A stretch of 64,000 bases of DNA, from positions 3,906,001-3,970,000 of the forward strand of contig NC_135775.1 of assembly GCF_028453695.1 (NCBI RefSeq). Direction: 5' to 3'. This DNA is from Augochlora pura (taxonomy: Eukaryota > Arthropoda > Insecta > Hymenoptera > Halictidae). Below are positions 25,190 to 39,805 of this stretch, piece after piece. The number at the start of each line of letters is the position of its first letter. The stretch's first letter is position 1. The notes under the pieces are model-generated. The model did no database searches, was not told the DNA's origin, and saw only the letters and a list, made by a program, of their open reading frames with translations. Position numbers and translations under genes: made by a program.

Positions 25190-25320
25190 TTCATCGGCAT
25201 CGTTATCATCGTCATCATCCTCATCACCATCGCTATCACCATTACTATTATCTTCGTTATTTCTATTACCCTTTGACCATCCATTCATCACATTGTCATC
25301 GCCATCGCCATAGCCATCGT
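25190..25320. repeat. Degenerate ATC/TCG trinucleotide repeat
   Basis: Imperfect repeats of ATC, TCG and CATCA (for example TCATCGTCATCATCCTCATC) run through this stretch downstream of FBXO11. An accidental Ser-rich open frame results; it is not a gene. Confidence 0.7.
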
Positions 25321-28300
25321 GGTGGTCAAAATCACTCATTTAGCGCATCAGTTGCATAAATCAGTGGATCATCGTCATTAAGAAATATTATATTTTTTAT
25401 TAATAAATTAGTGTCTCATCTCGACGTGTATTTTGACGGAAGACGGATGTTCATTGCTGAATAAGATAATTAATTAATGAAGATCCGATCTTTTCCAATG
25501 CAAACGCAAGTATTATCCGATTGAAGGAAACCGTATCTTCGATTATCCCGTGAATCACGTAATAAAGAACTCCGCAACGAAATGAGCCATCGACGTTTAA
25601 ATAATCAAGTGACAAAAGAGAAGAAGCACACGGGATTTTCTCTGTAAACCGAAAAGAAATGAATCCTAACGATTATAACGTCAAATTTATGTAAAACGTG
25701 CTAACCGAAGCGACGAAACATTAAACAAATATTTAAAAAAAACAAGTTACGCGATAATAAATCACACAAAATCGGGATCTCTAGCTTCCGAGGTCCGACT
25801 TCTAAGTTCGCATTCTAAAAAAGGAAAACAAGAAAAAAATAAAAGAGTGCAGTGCGAGTCTGTGTAGAAAACGAAAGGAAGTCTAAACACGAAAACCGAA
25901 GCAAATCCGAAACAAAAGGAACACATGTGTATACGTTTGGTAAAGGAGACACGTGACGGTCGGTGATGTTTTAATACTAAGCAAACGAGAAACGGAGAGG
26001 GGAAATAAAACTGTCTTTAAACAAAGAATTTAAAGGGACGCTCGTGCAATGCGATGGCATTGATTCATAAAATGGAAAATATCAATTTAAACGAACACAG
26101 GAAAACAGATAAGCGAGAAGAATGAAAGGAATGTTTAATATTTAAGCCCACACGATATAAACACACAGTGTCGCGAATGTAAATTGTGTATATCGTAATT
26201 AAAATGAACGCGATTAAAGCGGTGAATTAAAAGAAAAAGAAAAATGCGTAACGCCGCGCCGTTTATGTGTATCTGCGCGTATAACGTTCGCTCTCATTCG
26301 AGACTCTTTTTTTTTAAAAAAAAAGAAAATATTAAAAAAATAAAAAACAAACAAAACCGAAAAACTAGCCAGTGTAATCACAGAGAACGCAAATAGAAAT
26401 TGAACACGGGGAACGAGTGCGTATTGTGTATTTACGAACGATGGAGTTGCAGGGGGACGATCGACCGGACTCTCTCGAGGACAGATCGACTTGGACTAAT
26501 TACAGGAGGGAATCGTGCGAACGAGGGAATTAAAACGGAGCGAGTGTGACTTCGGTGAATAGACACGTATGCGAGGATCAACGGTGAACGATCGTGGGGG
26601 ACGATAGGAGAAGAAGAACAATGTTCGAGGACAACGGGGTAGGCCGGAGACGAAGACGATACCTAATGAACGACATGCTGGAACAGATGTCTAAAAAATG
26701 TGATATTGTAAGATTCACACGACCGGGGAAAACAATAATCAAAATGCAACAGAAAGCAAACGAGAAAAAAAAGTCTATTAACGCGCGATTCGAAATAATT
26801 CTTTCTTTTCTTTTGCTTCTTTCTTTTCTCGTTCTTGTATTGTATAAGAGGTGTGCGTGTACCTATGTAGCACACGCGTGCGCGTATACATACAAGCATG
26901 CATACAGTTCTTCGATTGTATCCTGCGTATTGTGAATAGTGATGGCCCTAATCGCCGTAACGTGGGAAGGGGATGGGGGTAAAGTGCACGTAATAATAAC
27001 TGAAAAAAAAGACTAGAGTTCTAAATGGAGAGGATAAAAAAAAATGATAATGTTTCAAATCTTCATGGAGTATTTACACGATTAATCACGTGCGGTCGGT
27101 GTATACCAGTGAGAAAAGCGACGAAATATTTAAAACGATGAAACGTCAAAAAAGGAAAAAGAAAATAAGGAAGGGAACGAAAGCGAGAAAACCGATGTGT
27201 ATACTGTCGCTGAGGAACAGTTTTTAAGACACGGATACGGGGAGGGTGGGTAGGGTGGGGGATAATAATGAAAACAATGTAATCTCGAATTTTTAACGAA
27301 AAATAATCCGACTTTTTTTAATATTTACGTTTAGCGGTAAAACAAAAGAAGAAGTCTAATCGTATTATTGTAATTGTGTATCTGCAGGGGCGCGCAGCGT
27401 CGCGTCGCTTTTGCGAAAAAAAAAAGACGGACAGAGAGAAAAAAAAAGCGAAAGAGAAAACGCAAAATGAACGAAGCGCCTATTAGCGATAATTTTAGAC
27501 GCGCGACCCGCATCCACTTGAAACGAGGCACGAACGTTTGCGATACGTGTGGTTTTTAGGTTTGATCGTTCGATTGATGTAATAGGTGATCGTCGATCGC
27601 GCAACAGGGCAACAATAAGAGGAGAAAAGAAAGAACGAAAACGTGTGTTGTTCGCACGACGAGATTTTTGCCTGCGAATAGAACGGAATGAAAGCAAATG
27701 GGGAAAAAAAGAAAAATCAATCTCTCTCTCGTGATTCATTGATCGTGTACCGTACATCGTTGCACATACCTTTTTTGTAAATGATTGTTCTTGTCTCTGT
27801 TTTTTTTTTTTGTTTAATGCGTCTCTATTCTTTTTCTTGTATTTTCCTCGGTAGAACGGGTGAACGGTGAGAATTGCCTTTGAACACGATTACCGACTTA
27901 AGGTCCGTAGTATTATTACACCGCAGTGTCATATTATATATATAGCGTAACTGTATCGAAATGTTTAACACGTTATATATGCGCACTGAGAGTGAATGAT
28001 ATACGTATGAGAAGCATGACGGAGTCAAAGGCATTTTTCATGTCGCGTGGCATCACACAGGGATCATGAGAACGGGAACGCTATCATTCCATCGCGTACC
28101 CCCCCGAGCGACATACAGATTCCTTTTACACTTAAACTGCGCTACGCTATTTTATTTTCTATTCGTATAATGCGTCCTCCCCCATCACTGGAATTATTGC
28201 TTTCCTGTTCGGCTGTTTCTTTTTTCCTTTCGTTTCTATTTGTAACATCTCGTTTGGAATTTTGAGCGGAGAAAGTACAGGAAAAAAATGTTCTCGGAGA

Positions 28301-30695
28301 GAAACGGAAAAAAAACGAATATACGCAGGACATAAAAGACTTGACGCTAAGAGAATGAAAAGTGTAAAGGAAAGGGATAACTGGTTAGGAGTTATTGAGC
28401 GAATGAAAACTGGCAAGTCCTTCTTTGGCGCGCTCTCTATACACACACGTTGTAATTATTATTAGCAAAATTTGTTCGTCGATCGTTTTAGTGCTTCATA
28501 TCCATCTCTTTTTTTATACTTTCTCGAGTATTATTTACGAACTGTTAAATATGTTTATTGTAACTAACCGGCTACTGAAATTATAAGATAGACGATTGCG
28601 ATCATTTTTTTGTGGCACCTTTTATTTTTGTGTTCTTTTTAATAAGTATTTTTATTGTCTCTCCTATTTCTATTATATTTACTTTTTTTTCGCGTAAACG
28701 AGGAGATTCGATGGATAACTTTGGAAGCTGAAAGGAGGAACGAACGTTTTTCTGTGATTTCTATCCTCTCGCGATTTCGAAGCGTGTTAAGTATGCGGAG
28801 AACATTGATCCTTGCCGCAGCCGTGTTTAATGTTTTCTATTGACTGAATCCTTTTAGAGTTCAAAACGATTCTAGGTACATAGGAATACCAATAAAATCG
28901 ATGACTAGGTGCAAAATAGAGATTCGTATCGTATTTTTCAATTCGTTACAACTCGATTTTTGTTCAAATTGAAATACGAAATAGTCGGATTTGTTTGCTC
29001 TACGAAGACATAATAAATTACCAAGATTTAAAATTACTCTAAAAAAAGTGAAAGAGTATGATGTAAGATTGCAAAGGTGTACGGTGTTACAGAGAAAAAG
29101 CGATGCTTGTGTTTCGGCTGCGGTACGATTTCAATGATTCCCTGGTTCTATTTGTTGAATGTATTTAGTTGTAAGCTTTGATCGGCAATAGAGATCTATT
29201 GTGTTTTGTTTGAATTCATGTAGCCCCGTGTGCAAAAAGGAAAATGTCGACCGCGACACCCTCTGGAAAGAGGTTCGTTCCCAAAACAAAAATCGAGAGG
29301 AAACAGATACCAGTGTCTAGGGAACAACTAAAATTACCGATTCCGCACGCCTTCGACTCTCGCTATACTAATCGTTCTATACAAACAGACCAATATTGAG
29401 TCCGTTCATTTATACAGAAAAAAATGTCAATGACATTGCAATTTCGTACAGAGTTGTACTATAGCGATACACGTGCTCTATAAAATAATGAAATTTTGTG
29501 TTACAAAGATGTTTTAGACAATCATCGAACGACAGAGATTATTTTTTGAGTATATAAAGGTCAAGGTCCAAATAAACCCGGTGCGGTATGGCGAGGGTAG
29601 ATCGCGTAGGTTTCCGTTAGTTAACGAGGGAAGCCTGTAGCGCGCACATCATTTATTTTGTCTGTATGATTTTGTTCGCTCGTGTAGGAACGTAGCCAAG
29701 CGAGATCCATCAAACGGGCACAGCATCCGAGAATATTCGTGATCGCACATGAATGAATATTATATTTCTATCGAAGTTGTCGCGTAGCACAGAAAGAGAG
29801 AGAGAGAGAGAGGGACGCCGTATCCCCGATTCTCTATTTAATTACGTTGCAATCCGTATTACGTTTTACAGTTTGTTTTTCTTACTTCTGTTCTTTCCTC
29901 TCCACGCTTCGTTCGTCACGTCGTCCTAAATACCGCGTATCCGGTGTGCGTATTCTCGTTTCACTCGAGCACACGACGACTTTGACGGCCTTCCGACGCG
30001 CGGTTTAATCACACTTCCGATTACGACTAAAATTAAGATTGTATCATAGATCTCTCTCGACTCCCGACTGCCGAGCCTGTTCACCCCGAAGCGCTTCCCT
30101 ATACTTTTTTTTTCGCATCAGTGCACGTACAATAATAAGATCGGGCGACATTGGAATTTTATCCGACTGCCGAGAACTTTGTGTATTTTATGCAAAGTGT
30201 ATCGAATAGCTGTTTCACGCAGGTTTTGTAGTTTGTCGAAGCCGTTCGCGGGAGAACAGAATTTGTTGTCAATATTAGAACTGCTGGTCAGGATAAAATG
30301 ATTTTGCTGCCCGAGTAATTCGATCGTGTGCAAATATTTATGCGGCTCGGAGAGCTCACGAAATCTCTCGGGAAACAGTGAGACGCACAAAGTTTGGCTT
30401 CTTCTCTTCGGATGTAGTTCCTCGAATCGCGTATAAGTTTGCTGAAACCGATACACGGGACAGAGTCACTGATTTTCTTGGAATTCGCCTCGGCAGCCGC
30501 GGCGTCGAACAATTTCGATGTTTGTCTCGCTAAGTGTACTGTAATTATGCTATATGCGACAGCGAAGAAAATTAACCGCGGCGCACGGTGACGCTCGTAT
30601 GCGTCATATTATATGGTTTCCGGCGTGAACTGTACGGCCGTCAAAGTGGTTAGCCTGCGAACGGCGAGCGTGTCTCGATTTTCGTTAGAGACGTC

Positions 30696-30698
<3 letters not shown>

Positions 30699-30726
<28 letters not shown>
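30699..30726. repeat. Poly-C tract of 28 bases
   Basis: Uninterrupted C28 on the + strand. Such a run can form G-quadruplex or i-motif structures and is prone to sequencing and assembly length errors. It creates an artificial poly-Pro open frame. Confidence 0.95.
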
Positions 30727-31209
30727 GTTAGTTGTACTTTAATTTATCGGATCTTCCCGCTGCGTTGTTTCTTTATCGTCATCACCCCCCGCGCGTTCTA
30801 CGCGACCTCGTCATTCACAACTTCTTTCGAACGAGTCGCAAACGAGATCACCTCTTTCTCTGTTCACTCATCGTTTCCATTCCATTCCGCGTCACGAGAG
30901 CGTCTCGCACCGATTCTCTTTTTTTTTCCGTCAAGCAACAAACTTGCCATTTATTACGTTAGTTGCCATAGTTCTCTCGGATTCTACCTTTTTTTTTCTT
31001 TTTTTTTTTTTTGTTTTCGCGATGGAGCGAATAGTTAGCATTAGATAGTTTAGAAACGGTCCTCTTTAAAAAAAAAATATTACATAATGTAGTTAACGAA
31101 CAACAACAAACACGAGCCACGTGCAGACGAAAGGAGGGAAAAGAAAGAGCGGAACCACGTGCCCGCGAAAAAAACTAATACCGCAACGTATTCTGTACAT
31201 ATTAATTTG

Positions 31210-31315
31210 CTTATTATATGTATATATATATATGTATCTATATATCTATTATATATATATATATCTATCTACATATATATATATATATAATTATACATAA
31301 ATATATATATATCAA
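31210..31315. repeat. AT-rich (TA)n microsatellite cluster
   Basis: Several (TA)n runs separated by CTA/GTA interruptions. Spurious Tyr/Ile-rich frames on the + strand come from this. Confidence 0.9.
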
Positions 31316-34300
31316 AAAACATATTGATTATACTATTATTAAGAAAAAAATATATATATTATTACAAATTGTAACTTTTATTTTTTATTTTTTCTCGTAT
31401 CCTTGTTCTTGTGTCGCTCGCGATGTTCCGTTGTATTTTCTTTGATTCGCTACTATGATTTCGTGTGACACGATCATCCCCGCGAACCCGACAACGTCCA
31501 CTTCCCTCTCCTTTAATTGGTTTTACGTTTTTTTTGTTTTCTTCACTTATTTGTTTGTTAAAAAAAGCTTCGCGTTCCGTTCCGGATTCTCGTGCGACGC
31601 CATTTGTACAGCGAAGAAATATCGATCGCGTCCACGTCGATGAGGAATCACAAGAGATTATTGTTAAACAGCTCTATCGCACCACGTAGCCACACTACGA
31701 TGTACAGTATGTTTGTTCACGGATGGAAGTTTAACATTTAAGGAGACTATACGATAATTGTAAATAGCAGGCAGCCGTAATAACTTGCGAGAGAAAAAAA
31801 AGAAACAAAGAAGAGCCGCTTTTTCTTTCGGAGCGCCGCAGCTTCCTTTCGGCTACGGGAGGAAACGATCGCGTACGGCGTACGCCATGGCCTTAAAAAA
31901 AAACCGTACACCTAAAAACGCTCTAGTTGTAATACACTTGCAGCGGTGTCCGCCCGATACGCAGTGACTCACATATGAGATCTTCGATTCTACAATGAAC
32001 TCTTAAACACGTACATTCTTCCGCGAAATGATAAGAGAGTATTTACGAAAGCGTCCATGTTAATTAATTTTTCACGTATTTCTCGAACGTTCGCCGGATC
32101 GTTGTTAGTTCGAATGAGAGAGCAACGTTCGCGCATTGAAGGGGATAATCCTCTGTAATACAATATTTTATCGAGTCTCGACTGAACGCACGGAACGTTT
32201 GCAAAATCGCAGCGAAGAAATTGTTCGATTACACAGCAACGATGGAACTCGAAGAGTGCGAATAACAAAGGCGGGACTACGAAATTACGTTGCATTGCAG
32301 GGGGTTACGGTTTAAGAATAATGTGTTACAGACGAAGCAAAAGGTAGATAGGCAAATAAGGCTTGTACAAGAATTTTTGCACTGTTTCTTGGAGACTGCG
32401 TGGATAAATGTGCGGGTCACTGTAACAGTATCTCCTCCTTACCGTCGCGGAAACGACAGCGAGCCGTTTTAAGAGCAAAACAAGCTATTCTGCCTTTGTC
32501 CTCGATCGTGATCGTTAATCGCGACGGTACGGAGTAAACACTGTGCGCGCGCGTGTACGCTGTTCCACGAAGCTCCGCCTCGTCCATTACGAGCCCCGAA
32601 ATCGTGGGACATTGATCCCCGAATTTTCAGATTCGACAAATTGGCAAATGTTGAATTAAGCTGAATCATAAGCTTTGCAGACACTGTTTTGGCAATTTCA
32701 ACGAATTAAGAATTCTGTAAATGCTTCCACTTTATTCCATAAAGTCCAATGTATCCTCGACATGCTATATAATCGTCGTCACAAACGAATACTGCACTTC
32801 GTAAAGCTGTTAATGGACGATTAGAAGTCTTCAGCCAATAGCGTACACATTATTGGTAATTTCCACGGTGTTTTTACGGGGTGAACTTTTCGAGCAGCTC
32901 AAATATGCGTCAAACGATTTCATTGATATTTGTTCCTTTTCACTTTCCATCGGGTAACGGTGTGCCCCTTATTTTTCATTCACCGAGCGAGCCAGGCGCG
33001 AAACGCTTTTCGAATTACTTTGACTGTATCGCCTTACGTGAAACAAGTATCCGCGAGGAGTATTACGGGCACATTGCACCCCCCATGGAAGTTAACACTT
33101 TGATTGCGACGCGGCTCATAAAAATTTATCTATGTATAAATAATCTACGGACAGAGTGTGAGAGAGAGAGAGAACGAATTTATTCGAGGCCTCGAGAGAT
33201 CGCGGGGAGAGTTAAAAAACCACCTCGGTCTATAAAACTAGACTGCGCCGGTTCCAATTCCGCGGCTAATTTTTTATTTTAAACAACTCGTTCCACGGAT
33301 CGCTCGCGGTAAAAGTCGAGCGAAATCGGCTCGAACGGCTTTCCCATGTTCCACAAATTTGCAAACGCCACAAACGAGTAATCCAACGATCACGCGCAAG
33401 AACGGTTCGGACAAGTGTGTGTATGTATGTGTGTGTGTGAAAGAGAGAGATTAACATTGCATATTCTCGAATATAAACGACGAGTTAACTCGTTATCCTC
33501 CGGGTTTGCCGGGGATAAAGGAAAAAACAGCTCCGACACTATAAAATCTTTATGAGTCCGGCAGTCAAAGTGTTAGGGCAACAAGCCGGGCCGGAGTTGA
33601 GTTGCAATCTCGCAGATGGGAAACATAAACGCAGCCTTACACTGTATTTTCATATAGTACAAGAGGATACGGCGGAGTTGCTGTATAGTTAAGTGTCTAA
33701 TCCGATAAGTTCGCCGTTTTTGTATCTCGGCTCTTGCTACCCCTGGCAGAAAGTGTTCGATCGAAACTGATAACGTTATCGTCCGTACAGTTATTTGCAT
33801 ACACTCCGGAGAGATCAAATATTATGGAGGAAATAAGAGAATGAACGATGATTAATAAAAACATTCGGCGAAAATGATAGAAGATAAAATCTTTAAAACA
33901 ATTATTATACCGTTTCAATAATTAGAAACGAAAAGAATAATGAACAAAAAATTAGCTGCTCTTTTAAAGCAACGTTCGTTCCTTTATCCCTCTCGTTATT
34001 ACAAAAGTTTCGTCGGTCCACGAGCGTTTCCCGATCGCCACGTTCCCCGAAACGTTCTCGAGCGCGCCGTTGGATAAGACGTTTTAAAGAAATCGCTGCA
34101 GACTTACGACAGAGCCCGATAAATAGCCGGCAACGTAAGTCGGCGGCTGAAGACAAGCTGGCGGAAGCCATTGGAACGCCGGAGTCGAAGGGTTACTTCC
34201 TACATCAAACACGCGGATCGCTTCTCCTGGCACACAGACGATTCTCTTCCGTTAAATACCGTTTCGCCAGTGGTAGCAGCAGCGAAGCTCAGAGCTGGAA

Positions 34301-36191
34301 AATTGGCGTGCCGAGCAACTAAATAGTGCACGAAAACAAATCCGTGCGCGCGCGCACCGGATTTTTCGCAACGTCGATCGCGAACGTTTGTACGAGCACC
34401 GATTTTTCTAGCCGAATCCCGTTCCATGCGGAGCCAAGCAAATTCGCATCTTCCACGGCGACAGCTTTTCCTTGGACAAACAATAAACGCTGTATCAAAT
34501 CTACCCCCGTTGAAGAATCTGTTTATTGCGAAGTTTCACCGAACGTTCGCATGCGATCGCGGGTTCTCGGATCGATTTCGTCGCGTAGACTCGAAAACGA
34601 ATTTGGACGGTTAACGAATCGGACGACGCGACAGATCGTGAACTTTTTGCCGGTATGTTCGTTTATGGTACACGTCCCACGTGCGAACCCGCCAGCTCTG
34701 AACAGCGGTGGATCGCCTGGAATTAAGGCAATCGCGTCTCGCGATGCAAAGAGGGCGAAAGAGGGCATGTTTTCAAGTGCTTCCGCGCCGAAGACGAACC
34801 CGCCCCCCCCCCCCGGATATCCGAACGCGTCGCTTGTTCGCCGGTGATATAGTGTCTTAACGCCTGGGCGACGCGGCGCCGCGTCAAGAGCGAATAATTA
34901 TTCGATTAATTAATCGCGCGAACCACGCAGAGAGGAAGACGAGGGGAGCGGGGATTGATGGAAAACGGGGAGAAACGGCGCACGGCGTGAGTGCGACGAG
35001 AGAATGAGAGAGAGAGAGAGAAGGCAGGACAAATATCTTTATTTCTCACGAGGCCGCGCGATCGTGAAAACCTGTACAATAAGCTACCTGTAAATACGAC
35101 ACGCGTTAAATTATCTTATCCCGAGACGGAAAGCACGCTTGTCGCGGCCGATAGATTCCCGAGAGAACGACGAAGTAGGGATGGGATCCGAGTCGGTTTT
35201 AAACAGTGCTCGTTCGATTATTTCGCACGCGAATTTCGCGCGCTCGAGAATCGTACAGCGGAGGAAGCCGCGCGAACGTATCGGCGTTGGTTTTTCGAGA
35301 AATGAAATTGGACTGCGGATCCCGACGCACTCGCGGGATTCTCAAGGGATTAGGAAACGACGCTATATAGGAATTAATACGATTTTATATTTTATTGTTA
35401 GACCACCGAGCCCATCGATACAGGAAACCATATTTTGCTTGCACGCGGTTTGCGCGGGATCCGCAGCCCCGCCGATTTCCGCTCGATTAATTGTGCTCGC
35501 GCGAGGCGATCGGCGTGTCGCGGTCGTGATCTCATCTCTAGATTTCGTGTCAGATATTATCTTGTTCCCCTCCCCCGTGACGGGAGGGGCGGGCTCGATC
35601 TCTCTCCGCGTTTTACAATCAACGGCGAACGATTAACGGGACCGGAACGGCGCGGACGAGCGTACGCGCCGCGCGCGTACCCCGAACCGAAAGCAAAATA
35701 GAACGGTACGAGAACAAATCGATCGCGACTTTTCTACGAGGAGAGCAAACCAATCCGATTAATTCTTTCCGCGCGATTTCCTATATATCGTAAGACTGTG
35801 CCGCGACGTTTCGAGAACAAGAGACGAAGACGGATGGATCGCGAGGGGGGGCCGCGAAAATGTGCGGCCCCGTGGAGCACTCGGAGCTGATAGTGTCCGC
35901 GATTCCAGGGGGGTGAACACGGTTCTGATATCTTCAAATGATTGCACAAAATAGAAAGAAACTCTCGCGAATCAATCTTCCGTTTCGCTCGCAAGATCGC
36001 TCGAAGATCGTCGAACGCTTCTTTTTATTCAACGATATCAAATATTATTAAGTACTTTTCGCCGATGTCCGAACATTGTTCTAAATCGAATCGAGACTAT
36101 TTTATTCAAGCAATTGCAAAAAAGATATATCGTCCATCTGAGCTCGAAGATAGCCAGATTGCTCCGAACGAAAAATTTATTTGACAATTAA

Positions 36192-36345
36192 ACTGCGGAT
36201 TTTATGCATTTATCGCGAACGTCTGAATAATTTGATAATATTACTACCGTCAGCTCGCTGAAATAATTAAGAAACGAATATTCACGTAGTTCCTGTATCG
36301 TGCAATTAACGACGACAATTTTCATTCGACGCGAAAGTCCGCAGT
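36192..36345. mobile_element. MITE-like element, ACTGCGGA termini
   Basis: Inverted termini ACTGCGGATTTTATGC (from 36192) and GCGAAAGTCCGCAGT (to 36345) enclose about 125 bp of noncoding, AT-rich sequence. The same terminal sequence bounds the element at 49468-49609, so this is a repeat family; the arms here are a few bases diverged. Confidence 0.6.
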
Positions 36346-38259
36346 CCGACGATAAATAATTAAACGGCGAACCCTCGCCGTACATTTCCATTTCGTATAA
36401 ATCCTTTTTATCAAAGAAACGCCGGGTCGAAGAACAAACTGAATTCACGAGGAAGCAAGAGATTCTTTAATACGGAATAAAAATCTCACGAATGCCTAAA
36501 GTAGTCCAATCGTCGCACCTTTCAGTAGTGACTATTTAGCTGCTCTCGCGAACCAGTAATTACCGGGAGTGACATTTGGAACCGTTTCAACCCCTAAAGA
36601 CAAAAAATAGAAAAGAGCAAAAAATGGCCTACAGACAGAGGAAACGTCCTTTTCATCGCCGATGTCGTTTTCACGATTTCCGCCAGGCGAGACCGACGGA
36701 TTGTATAGACTTAGCCGTAACCGGGCGGCCACTCGAACTGTCTGCCGAAACGATAGAGAGACCGGCTAGAGCCCCGGAGCCATTCCTCTCGAGGATGGCA
36801 TGCCTCGACTGATAGCCTCGTCGTGATTCTCGGTCTCGCAACCCGCACGATCGTTGTTCCGTTGCAAGGTCCGTTTCTTTTCTTTTTTTTCCGCGACGGC
36901 GACTGTATCATTGTATAATAGTACCTTTCTAGCCGGTAAAGCCCGATCGCGGGGAGCTAGCACGACGATCGAGGGCCGATCGACGTTCCATCCAAGGCGA
37001 CGCAGCCAACTTTATTTTTCCAGAAGCTCGTTCCGGGGGGACCGGAGATCGGTCGGATCCCGCGGCCGACAGGATATCGGTTCCCGATATATACGGATCG
37101 CGGCAGACAAACGCGAGCTCGGGCCGCGAACCTCGCGAGAAAACCCCGTGTGTATCGTTTGCCGCTATCGACACGTTCGACCTAGGCGGACGCTTTTCGA
37201 CACCGTTGATCGCCGGAACGTTGACCAGAAAGATCAAAAGGGAAGTCCGACCGAGCGACGGAAACCGGTCCGCGGCGATTTTTATACGGACGCGCATCGA
37301 GCATTTAAAACGATTAAGTCGCTTTAACTTTGTTAATATAGTCGTTATTAACTTCGTTAACATAGTCGTTATTAACTTCCGTTTCTTAATCAGACGTTTA
37401 TTTCGTTTCATTTATCGCTTGTTTAATTTCTCTTTAACCTTTATCTATTTAATGGAAGCAAACTCGTTTGTCCCGGTAACTCACAGTGGACGGATACACG
37501 AACAATAGATTCCACCCCCGGCTGCATCGGAAGTTATTTTCGACTCGACCTAATATATATTTCAGTTGACCAGGTGTACGTTCGAGCATGTTTTGCAACT
37601 GTAGTAGGAAATGTGGCTCGCCCGATCGAGATCCGGGGACCGAATCTTTTTTCGCTTGTCGCGGGCGACTCGTTTAACTAATTAAACCACCCTGGCCAAC
37701 CGACGAGACATTCTCTCGTAACCCTAACGCGTCAGAGATATGATTTCTGCAACACCGTGGCAGGCTTGCGTCGCTCGGTCGAACCTCCCCGAATTTTCTA
37801 AAACGCGACGCGTGCCACCGAGACTCGTCAAAGTGTTCGTCTCATCTGTTCAAGACCGACCAACCACGGAATTGTATCACCTGTATTCTGATTTGATTTC
37901 CGACCGTGGAAGGTGTTCTCAACGAAAAGATAGGGGTGGCCGGAGGGGGGGCTCGGCCTCGACTAGCTGGTAAAAGGGCCTCGAGAAATGTTCGCTCGCA
38001 TAAAGATCCGCAAGTCCGGCGTTGATCTCCGGGAGAGGCTCTCTCATTCAGGGAAACGCCGCGCGACACCGGCCGACAAATTCGCGACAGCTCCGAGCAG
38101 GAAATATTCAAGAGCTTCCCCGAGATGTTCGTCTCTTGGACGAAGCGCGTTCCCGATCAAAGAAACCGTCTCGTCCCGCAAGCTCGCGAAAGTAAATTGA
38201 CTGTGTCACCTTGCGCACGCCTGTACCATACTGAAAACGCACGAATTACCATGTGTCAT

Positions 38260-38465
38260 ATAAGTATATATAAATATATATATAAATACAAAGCATTATA
38301 TATATATATACATATATGTGTATATATATATATGTGTGTGTGTATATAAATATCAAAGACGAACAGAGGAAATTCATACGTATATACGTGTATGTATATA
38401 TACATATATACACATATATATGTGCATATATATATACATATAGATATACATATACATACATTATA
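38260..38465. repeat. Compound AT/ATAC microsatellite
   Basis: Alternating TATA, ATAC and TGTG runs over about 200 bp. The Tyr/Ile-rich minus-strand frames across it are artefacts. Confidence 0.9.
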
Positions 38466-38681
38466 AATAAACAATAACGATTACAATTAAGTATCTTACG
38501 CGTGTAAGAGCAGTATCCAAGGAATCCGAAAACTAGTTGCACCAAGTGCCATAGCCCATAGGTCACAGTACGTTTAAAAAAAAAAAAAGAAAAAGCATAA
38601 AGCGGGAGGGACGCGTAGCCGTCGCTAGACGTCGGCGGAAACGGGAGAAGGAAAAATCGTGTTGACAAACAAGAAAAACAG

Positions 38682-39425
38682 ATCGAGAGAGAGAGAGAGG
38701 GAGAAGGGAAAAATAAAATGCGAAACGAGAGAAGAGAATTGGGTCGGCGCGTGGTTCGACGATGACGGCTGAGTCGCGTTCTCGTCGCTCATTGTTCACG
38801 TGGAACGCACACGCGAAAAACAGAGAGGGAGAGAGAGAGAGAGAGAGAGAGAAAGATAGATAGAGAGCAAGAGAGAGTGAAAATGCGGAAAATGAGTCGA
38901 AGCATAATGATCGGCTAGAGGACACGAGTGAGAGAGAATGAAAGGGTGAGAGAGAGAAAGAACGAGAGAGAGAGAGAGAGAGAGGTTCTCGGAGTCCGTG
39001 GGGCCCGAGATTTACCGGTGAGGGGGCCCGGTTTCGCCCATCACGAACAACGTTTTAGAACTTACAGACACCAACATGACAATATCGATTCTATGAAATT
39101 TATTTCCGGTCCTGTTGCTCGGTTATAAACTAAACCCTTTGACCCTTCAACCAACAAACCCATCATACAGAAAGAAAGAGAGAGAAAAGGAGAGAGAGAG
39201 AGAGAGGGAGGAGGAAGAGAAACTCCGAACATCCGTTAAACTGTACATTTTTCGCCATTGTTTATTTTTCGACACGTTAGTAATGCGATTAGACGTGGTC
39301 CCGGCTCGCGAGAGATCCGTGCATTTCCCGTTTAATTTTTGAAAGTGAGACGAGTGTGTGTGTGTGTGTGAGAGAGATAGTGTGTGAGATAGTACACGCG
39401 CGCGCGAGAGAGAGAGAGAGAGAGT
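38682..39425. repeat. Cluster of GA/CA microsatellites
   Basis: At least five GA runs (about 38682-38702, 38822-38880, 38947-38984, 39171-39215, 39405-39425) plus GT/GC runs at 39354-39404. GAGAG is the core recognised by insect GAGA-factor-type proteins, so regulatory use is possible but not shown. Confidence 0.85.
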
Positions 39426-39668
39426 AAGTGTGAAAAAGATTTGTGAGACTTGGCCGAGGATGGATCGAACGCGGTGTGATGAGTGTGACCTTTGCGAGAC
39501 ATTATCAATTACCTTAAACAAAAAATAAGACAAAAAAATGAATAAATAAATACTGTAGTAACGTCGCAATTGTATGTTGTAAACATTACTATTTCAAATA
39601 TACTGTCATTATTAACAGGAGAGAGTTTGTCACTTTGGCCACACCCCTGGGACGCGGGTCAATGTTAA

Positions 39669-39805
39669 TAACCCTTTGCGCTCGAGTTTCGTTGGAATTA
39701 ATGAATGAAAGATTCTGCGTTTTTATTTATGTACAGTACACGATTATCTCGGGATGATAATCATTCAGCGTTGCCGTATCAGCGACGTCGGGGCGCAAAG
39801 GGTTA
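39669..39805. mobile_element. Short inverted-repeat element, piggyBac-MITE-like ends
   Basis: A perfect 13-bp inverted repeat, TAACCCTTTGCGC at 39669-39681 and GCGCAAAGGGTTA at 39793-39805, encloses 111 bp of noncoding DNA. TTAA occurs at the left edge (39665-39668) and at the right edge (39803-39806). CCC ends beside TTAA resemble piggyBac-type elements. No transposase is present. Confidence 0.5.

Noticed and set aside
26594..26935. 113-codon frame ending in a hydrophobic stretch
   Set aside because: Built from AGA-rich and TTC-rich runs with no start context or family resemblance.
30613..31038. 141-codon frame with poly-Pro
   Set aside because: Created by the C28 run and CT-rich sequence; no family features.
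33881..37508. Several 100-170 codon frames on both strands in GC-rich DNA
   Set aside because: Arg/Ser-rich composition expected from CpG-rich noncoding DNA, overlapping frames on both strands and no splice partners.
38246..38668. Tyr/Ile-rich minus frames
   Set aside because: Translation of an AT/ATAC microsatellite.
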